64,000 bases of DNA, taken from Gigantopelta aegis (taxonomy: Eukaryota > Mollusca > Gastropoda > Neomphalida > Peltospiridae). How positions within the stretch are numbered: position 1 is the first letter of the stretch; each line of letters opens with the position of its first letter. Positions 63,101 to 64,000 of the stretch are shown one piece after another. The stretch lies in contig NC_054702.1 of the NCBI RefSeq assembly GCF_016097555.1, positions 105,937,226 to 106,001,225 on the forward strand, read 5' to 3'. A model generated the notes under the pieces. The model did no database searches, had not been told where the DNA came from, and worked only from the letters and a program-made list of their open reading frames with translations. A program made the translations under genes and the position numbers.

Positions 63101-64000
63101 TTGATGTGGAGAACCCTCCCAGCCTGAAGCAGGCCCCTTCATCCACTCAGTCTGCCCTTCAGGCATCCAAGGCAGGCACAGTCGGCTCAACGGCTGGCTC
63201 CAATACATCCACACCACAGCAGAGTCAAGAAGATCCAGATCTCTATGAGATGCTCAGCTTGTCACTGGAAAAAACTGGGAAAACTCAAATTGAGTACGCT
63301 CGAAGTCATGTGCTTGGTCTTTTGGAGGCGGAACCTCTACACTTCGTCTGTCATGCAACAAGTGATTCTACTCGTGTTGAAAGAATGGACACATCCACCA
63401 ACCCACCGATTCCCACAGGTGGTCCTTTAGGAATGTCTGGAACGATCAACTTTGGGGAAAACCCGTCACCTTTGATGGGCGCTGGAAGCAGCATGTCAGG
63501 AACTGCAATGGCCGATTCCCTGAAAAAACTAGCTCAAACCTATGCCAAACAGCTGCACCCCAGTTACAAGCAGATCGAGCAGGCTATTACAGAGGCAATG
63601 CACACACCCCTACCAACAAAGGCGCCAGACCTTTTCCCACCCACCCCCAAAACAACACCGAACATGATAACACCCTCTGTAACACCTCCCAATGAAACCT
63701 GGCATTTTCAGGTGGTCGGACCACCAACAGTATCAAAGGTAAGACCGTCTTAAAATGTACTCTTTAGTACTTGGGGTTTTAGTTCATAACTGCAGTTCTA
63801 TACAAGTTAAATGAGTTGTGTAACATTGGTTTTGTTTTGTTTTTAATTTGGGGGGGGTGAATATTGAAAAATGTTATTTATACCTTCCCCTTACCCCCAC
63901 CCCACCCGAATTGTGATCATTAATGAATTACAACTCTTAATCTATGGGTTTCCAGACACTGCTTATTTCAATGCCTCCAGAAGTGCAGTTTTTAAACATT
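36481..64000 (+). CDS. BIRC6: BIRC6 (BRUCE/Apollon), N-terminal third; continues past the right edge
   Basis: BIRC6 is a giant (about 4,850-residue) inhibitor-of-apoptosis protein and E2/E3 hybrid ubiquitin ligase. It binds and ubiquitinates caspases, SMAC and HTRA2, and acts in autophagy and cytokinesis. Nineteen coding exons are visible: 36481-36661, 45301-45482, 46236-46370, 47177-47427, 48254-48382, 48567-48640, 49374-49423, 50983-51078, 51786-51913, 54041-54144, 54572-55915, 58808-59005, 59576-59789, 60135-60594, 61215-61615, 61844-61969, 62348-62602, 63063-63738, 63956-64000+. All junctions are GT-AG, and phases agree throughout (5,049 nt, 1,683 residues). In order: WD40-like strands (1-230), BIR (about 232-306), more WD40 strands and acidic linker (307-957), helical scaffold (after 960). 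The UBC domain is outside the window. ATG 36481 has a good context (AGCATGGCG); an in-frame upstream ATG at 36445 would add 12 residues. Assignment is by recalled human sequence. Confidence 0.97.
36662..38310. other. BIRC6 intron 1, first part
   Basis: AT-rich intron sequence. No exon, RNA gene or intact mobile element recognised. Frames at 37433-37780 and 37897-38202 have no domain features. Confidence 0.5.
38311..40109. mobile_element. TCATTTCGTACC element, copy 2, enlarged by inserted repeats
   Basis: Left end GAATCATAGTCACTTCATACC at 38311 and right end ACAAATTGACTAACAACCT at 40109 match copy 1, with decayed motif arrays (38380-38420; 40005-40095). GCTGTCAC at 38303-38310 and GATGTCAC at 40110-40117 differ at one base and look like an aged 8-bp target duplication. 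About 1 kb of foreign inverted repeats (38556-39590) sits inside, which explains the greater length. Confidence 0.75.
38560..39590. repeat. Complex crossing inverted repeats inside element copy 2
   Basis: Three inverted pairs: 38560-38647 with 39331-39415 (TTTTTACGGTC, ATATTCAGT, ATACTAGTT); 38651-38760 with 39471-39582 (AAGGATTTTGGTTGCTTGCC, AGGTTGCCCCTCCAAAAAT, CTGATTTCATCTGTGTTT); and 39244-39290 with 39419-39465 (AACAACAGTTTAAAA, AAGGAAACTGCAC). The first two pairs run left-left then right-right in the same order, so they cross rather than nest. No coding frame is recognised. Confidence 0.75.
40386..40461. repeat. Perfect 38-bp tandem duplication
   Basis: CTCCTGCAGTTGCCCACGGC then AATCAGCAGTGCTATGGA, present twice without a difference, so probably recent. 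Confidence 0.95.
40708..41084 (+). mobile_element. TCATTTCGTACC element, copy 3 (left half only)
   Basis: Begins GAATCATAGTCACTTTGTACC like copies 1 and 2. It keeps a well-preserved array of the TCATTTCGTACC motif (40730-40870) and the interior landmarks ATAGCATAAAAGCAGTGGTT and TACCTGACAAGAGCCGTATA, then stops at AT-rich DNA near 41084. The right arm is absent. Its array is closer to copy 1 than to copy 2. Confidence 0.82.
41173..41222 (-). mobile_element. SINE family C tail fragment
   Basis: GAAAGAAAGAAATGTTTTAT then TTAACGACGCACTCAATGCA, the reverse of the 3' end of the SINE at 13195-13584. Confidence 0.8.
41223..45300. other. BIRC6 intron 1, last part
   Basis: AT-rich intron with no supported exon. 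A decayed repeat with several ACTTGTCCACC-like motifs lies at 44685-44870. ACCGTCGCGATAAAATTATG near 43201 is weakly inverted at about 44250-44290 (CATAATTTTAG, CAGTAACGAG), suggesting an old inverted-repeat element of about 1.1 kb. Confidence 0.45.
42868..42932 (+). mobile_element. SINE family A tail fragment
   Basis: ATCAATAGTCGATGATTAAT, TAATGTGCTCTAGTGGTGTC and ATTAAACAAAACAAACTG. Confidence 0.8.
45301..45482 (+). CDS. BIRC6: BIRC6 coding exon 2
   Basis: Acceptor TTTGCAG|CCAAAA, donor GAG|GTAATA, phases 1 to 0. Encodes TFTCAYLAEKDKTVFCDGQ and IRGVLLLDTALQVPVIKNNN, which align with human CQYISAVDKVIFVDDYAVGC and LNGILLLDTALQTPVSKQDD. Confidence 0.96.
45950..46206. mobile_element. 257-bp MITE with long inverted ends, BIRC6 intron 2
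   Basis: Starts CAGGGTTTCTGCCAGAGGAT and ends with the inverse of CAGGGTTTCTGCCAGAAAGA. A second inverted block is GGTATGGCGCCATACCC (45975-45991) against ATAGCGCCATACCC (46166-46179). It lies between exons 2 and 3, only 29 bp before the exon 3 acceptor. CAGGG-type ends resemble hAT elements; no clear 8-bp duplication was seen. Confidence 0.8.
46236..46370 (+). CDS. BIRC6: BIRC6 coding exon 3
   Basis: Acceptor ACATAG|GCGACC, donor AAG|GTATGT, 45 codons, phase 0. Encodes ATQLFKSLVNAELSGVEHVE, then an acidic helix ending NHKLAK (human AANHKVAK). Confidence 0.95.
46371..47176. other. BIRC6 intron 3
   Basis: AT-rich intron. A short imperfect repeat near 47030-47140 (CTAGCCCTAACAGACG; AGATTCATTAGCTGAGACC) looks like a decayed element end. 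No exon seen. Confidence 0.5.
47177..47427 (+). CDS. BIRC6: BIRC6 coding exon 4 (start of the BIR domain)
   Basis: Acceptor TTTCAG|TGGGCA, donor TACAA|GTAAGT, exits phase 2. WATVCLRLPHYVLKGVCSGF aligns with human WATVTFHLPHHVLKSIASAI. VDRSYMYSEASRLETFRKWP is the conserved entry into the BIR domain. Confidence 0.97.
47428..48253. other. BIRC6 intron 4
   Basis: AT-rich, nothing recognised. It splits the BIR domain between Tyr249 and Trp251. Confidence 0.55.
48254..48382 (+). CDS. BIRC6: BIRC6 coding exon 5 (BIR core)
   Basis: Acceptor TTTCAG|GTGGGC, donor CCTG|GTAGGT, phases 2 to 2. PMAQAGFYHHPNSSGDDRAM then CFTCSVCLVCWEPTDEPW, nearly identical to human. Contains zinc ligands Cys276 and Cys279. 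Confidence 0.98.
48567..48640 (+). CDS. BIRC6: BIRC6 coding exon 6 (end of the BIR domain)
   Basis: Acceptor TTACAG|GTCTGA, donor CTCAG|GTACTA, phases 2 to 1. SEHERHSPACPFVKGESTQN supplies zinc ligands His296 and Cys303, completing C-x2-C-x16-H-x6-C. Confidence 0.98.
49374..49423 (+). CDS. BIRC6: BIRC6 coding exon 7 (50-nt micro-exon)
   Basis: Acceptor TTTCAG|TTACCT, donor AAAAG|GTAGAT, phases 1 to 0. VTYATQPAQRHGDSHEK aligns with human VTLATSPAQFPCTDGTD directly after the BIR domain. Confidence 0.93.
49838..50798. mobile_element. 961-bp inverted-repeat element in BIRC6 intron 7
   Basis: Ends CCGTATATCTTCGCCTGTAA and, reversed, CCGTATATCTTCGCCTATAA, each followed by GTCGA, with TA on both sides (49836-49837; 50799-50800). 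Subterminal ATAAGTCGACCC/ATAAGTCAACCC repeats occur inside both arms. No transposase frame is present. The TA target fits the Tc1/mariner-related group. Confidence 0.83.
50983..51078 (+). CDS. BIRC6: BIRC6 coding exon 8
   Basis: Acceptor AATAACAG|ATTCAC, donor TTGAAA|GTAAGT, 32 codons, phase 0. EDYIATSTRNGNIAVWNISR is a WD40 strand pair matching human HFLAAATKRGKICIWDVSKL. Confidence 0.95.
51079..51785. other. BIRC6 intron 8
   Basis: AT-rich. An imperfect inverted pair (GGCTTATAGTTGCATCTATG about 51322; GCAGCTATAAGCCACACTG about 51452) may be a very short decayed MITE. Confidence 0.45.
51786..51913 (+). CDS. BIRC6: BIRC6 coding exon 9
   Basis: Acceptor TTTTCAG|AAACAT, donor AGAAGA|GTGAGT, exits phase 2. 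Encodes HCQFNLDPADALVALKMGIQ, then a charged Ser/Glu/Gln-rich linker. Similarity to human falls off after the first 15 residues. Confidence 0.88.
52375..52685 (-). mobile_element. SINE family B copy with an internal 64-bp duplication, BIRC6 intron 9
   Basis: Minus-strand B copy (CTGTCCTGGGCACACCTCGG, GACAGTGAGTTAGTTGTTAG, GCGAACCCTGTACCTACCAG). The segment CCTACCCATTGAGTCGTTAA through GCTGCGAACCCT occurs twice in tandem, starting at 52512 and 52576, with one internal difference. Other B copies here have it once. Confidence 0.9.
53331..53436 (+). other. Candidate extra exon in BIRC6 intron 9
   Basis: Acceptor TTGTCTACAG|AGCACC and donor AGTCTG|GTATGT are good, and the frame set by exon 9 (phase 2) stays open: APEIHISYCQLLSYNKLCHH then VVPILARVVTGYQSL. 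However, it exits in phase 0, whereas exon 10 needs phase 2. Joined to exon 10 it hits an immediate TAG. It would need a further unseen exon, or would give a truncated isoform ending after the BIR region. I find no counterpart in recalled human BIRC6. Confidence 0.25.
54041..54144 (+). CDS. BIRC6: BIRC6 coding exon 10 (serine-rich linker)
   Basis: Acceptor TTTAG|GTTGTC, donor CACG|GTAACT, phases 2 to 1. Encodes a Ser/Cys-rich, weakly conserved stretch (SRSGSECKVGGSSECCAVSD). It is supported by matching phase on both sides and its position in the acidic linker region of human BIRC6 rather than by strong similarity. Confidence 0.75.
54145..54571. other. BIRC6 intron 10
   Basis: Short AT-rich intron, nothing recognised. 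Confidence 0.6.
54572..55915 (+). CDS. BIRC6: BIRC6 coding exon 11 (1,344-nt linker and WD40 exon)
   Basis: Acceptor TTAACAG|AAGATA, donor ATCG|GTAAGC, phases 1 to 1. The first 300 residues are largely disordered linker with conserved islets (TNLIPYLLVVA against human RRTLPVLLLYS). The last 150 return to the propeller: GMVLQCVEFPVEFQKEYLEV, CGGAILVYKLIFNDVWVTLN and LGQLAVTLKSGSVWLLNLAD match human TLVQCLRLPKF, SGGYLVLYKMNYATRIVTLE and LGHLVITTQGGYVKILDLSN. It is far less AT-rich than the introns. The frame runs on past the donor, but that tail is intron. Confidence 0.95.
56284..58169. mobile_element. 1.9-kb inverted-ended element in BIRC6 intron 11
   Basis: Left end (TTCAGTCGAATCCACTTTAT after TA at 56281-56282) and right end (GCGGATTTGACTG before TA at 58170-58171) are imperfect inverses, fitting a mariner/Tigger-like element. 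The inner match GCATA/TGCATA continues on both sides. Within it are two long G-runs (about 57136-57163 and 57388-57407). No transposase frame is recognised, so it is a non-autonomous or badly decayed copy. Confidence 0.55.
58808..59005 (+). CDS. BIRC6: BIRC6 coding exon 12
   Basis: Acceptor CACCCAG|GTATTG, donor CAAG|GTATGA, phases 1 to 1. IERLCGCTNSGKLLFYQIS matches human DRLCACTKGGELHFLQIGG, the last propeller strand. An acidic, Ser-rich linker with KKAKLEDVID follows. Confidence 0.93.
59006..59575. other. BIRC6 intron 12
   Basis: AT-rich, nothing recognised. Confidence 0.6.
59576..59789 (+). CDS. BIRC6: BIRC6 coding exon 13
   Basis: Acceptor ATTACAG|AGTTCC, donor GACAG|GTTGGT, phases 1 to 2. 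YTATVPPCWSEIQQEQQQRR and HTRTWKL are almost identical to human FSATVPPCWVEVQQEQQQRR. One of the most conserved exons here. Confidence 0.97.
59969..60034. repeat. Short tandem duplication in BIRC6 intron 13
   Basis: TCAAGCCAAGAGTTTCTTTG plus GGTTTT occurs twice about 33 bp apart. Confidence 0.85.
60135..60594 (+). CDS. BIRC6: BIRC6 coding exon 14
   Basis: Acceptor CAATAG|TGCAAA, donor TCTAAG|GTAGAG, phases 2 to 0. CCVGHVDLKFTLHPVC, EILCGPVKISNCMDLSGSGG and SLTSPQLL match human CMVGHVDFKFVLNSNI, DILCGPVWLASGLDLSGHAG and TLTSPKLV. Likely part of a beta-sandwich in the scaffold. Confidence 0.96.
60595..61214. other. BIRC6 intron 14
   Basis: AT-rich intron ending in an (ATT)n tract next to the exon 15 acceptor. 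Nothing else recognised. Confidence 0.6.
61215..61615 (+). CDS. BIRC6: BIRC6 coding exon 15
   Basis: Acceptor TCTGTAG|GAAAAT, donor AAGAG|GTAATG, exits phase 2. GCDWLQEISVTVRKMKRTHV and FHEKLTGVI match human GCDLLQEVSVTIRRFKKTSI and FHEKLVNTL. Helical. Confidence 0.95.
61844..61969 (+). CDS. BIRC6: BIRC6 coding exon 16
   Basis: Acceptor CATGTAG|GAAAGG, donor ACAGA|GTAAGA, phases 2 to 2. VKACFIDGSRTTAHKCARLF matches human VRVCFFEAGRSIAHKCARFL. Confidence 0.95.
61970..62347. other. BIRC6 intron 16
   Basis: AT-rich. The frame from 62187 runs into exon 17 but in its first part is intron. Confidence 0.6.
62348..62602 (+). CDS. BIRC6: BIRC6 coding exon 17
   Basis: Acceptor TTAACAG|GTATGT, donor GCCAG|GTATGT, phases 2 to 2. 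MKWYFTLLNHIKCMDIGSVS and SLPMHALLKAR match human VYWYFVLLNYVKDEDLAGCS and LTPMEALLQTR. Armadillo-type helices. Confidence 0.95.
62603..63062. other. BIRC6 intron 17
   Basis: AT-rich intron with T-runs and no recognised repeat or exon. Confidence 0.6.
63063..63738 (+). CDS. BIRC6: BIRC6 coding exon 18
   Basis: Acceptor ATTTCAG|ATATGG, donor TCAAAG|GTAAGA, phases 2 to 0. YGLYGHPFEPDLFDVE, LLEAEPLHFVCHATSDSTRV and PDLFPPTPKTTP match human YGLYSSPFDPVLFDLE, LLEVEPLHFTCVSTSDGTRI and SDVIPPTPKTTP, with low-complexity linkers between. Confidence 0.97.
63956..64000 (+). CDS. BIRC6: BIRC6 coding exon 19, cut by the window edge
   Basis: Acceptor GTTTCCAG|ACACTG, phase 0 entry. The 15 visible codons (TLLISMPPEVQFLNI) resemble human HFLQPPPHQSIII, which lies just before the highly conserved ERMHSGARRF. 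The next residues beyond the window should confirm it. Confidence 0.8.

Overview
This is an animal nuclear genome window, most likely from a mollusc. Two intron-rich bilaterian genes are recognisable by protein similarity, and the rest is AT-rich DNA full of tRNA-headed SINEs, small inverted-repeat (MITE-like) DNA transposons, minisatellites and microsatellites. The mollusc assignment is an inference: I recall SINE families of this kind from molluscan genomes, but I could not run a search. I saw no bacterial-type operons, CRISPR arrays, rRNA genes, functional tRNA genes, retroviral or LTR elements, or LINE coding regions.

Layout. Positions 1-1375 are a 41-bp minisatellite. Positions 1434-1646 are a short unique stretch with an exon-like open frame. 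Positions 1835-3880 are a 36-bp minisatellite. Positions 3880-17500 are gene-poor. They hold an inverted-repeat element (4624-5300), several SINEs (one nested in another with a clean target duplication), a 21-bp repeat (12886-13071) and a 53-bp minisatellite that grew out of the end of a SINE (15336-16071).

The first gene is TBCB (tubulin-folding cofactor B), minus strand, 17545-33716. Seven coding exons join in frame to a complete 247-residue protein with an N-terminal ubiquitin-like domain and a C-terminal CAP-Gly domain. Its introns carry MITEs, a 78-bp tandem array interrupted by a 1.18-kb element with TTAA target sites, and a 1.64-kb inverted-repeat element.

The second gene is BIRC6 (BRUCE/Apollon), plus strand, 36481 to the right edge. 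Nineteen coding exons, the last cut by the window end, join with matching phases into about 1,683 residues. That is roughly the N-terminal third of the giant anti-apoptotic E2/E3 ubiquitin ligase, including the WD40-like region, the BIR zinc domain and the start of the helical scaffold. The catalytic UBC domain lies beyond the window.

TBCB and BIRC6 are head to head, with about 2.76 kb between their start codons. That interval holds a 970-bp inverted-repeat transposon with 8-bp target duplications, a microsatellite block and SINE pieces. The two proteins have unrelated jobs (tubulin folding; ubiquitination and apoptosis control). Sharing of promoter DNA is possible but not shown.

The main novelty candidates are repeat systems: a transposon family whose ends are arrays of a short TCATTTCGTACC-like motif (three copies), the SINE-born minisatellite, and the TTAA element whose empty site can be read from neighbouring repeat units. 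There is also a possible unlisted exon in BIRC6 intron 9.
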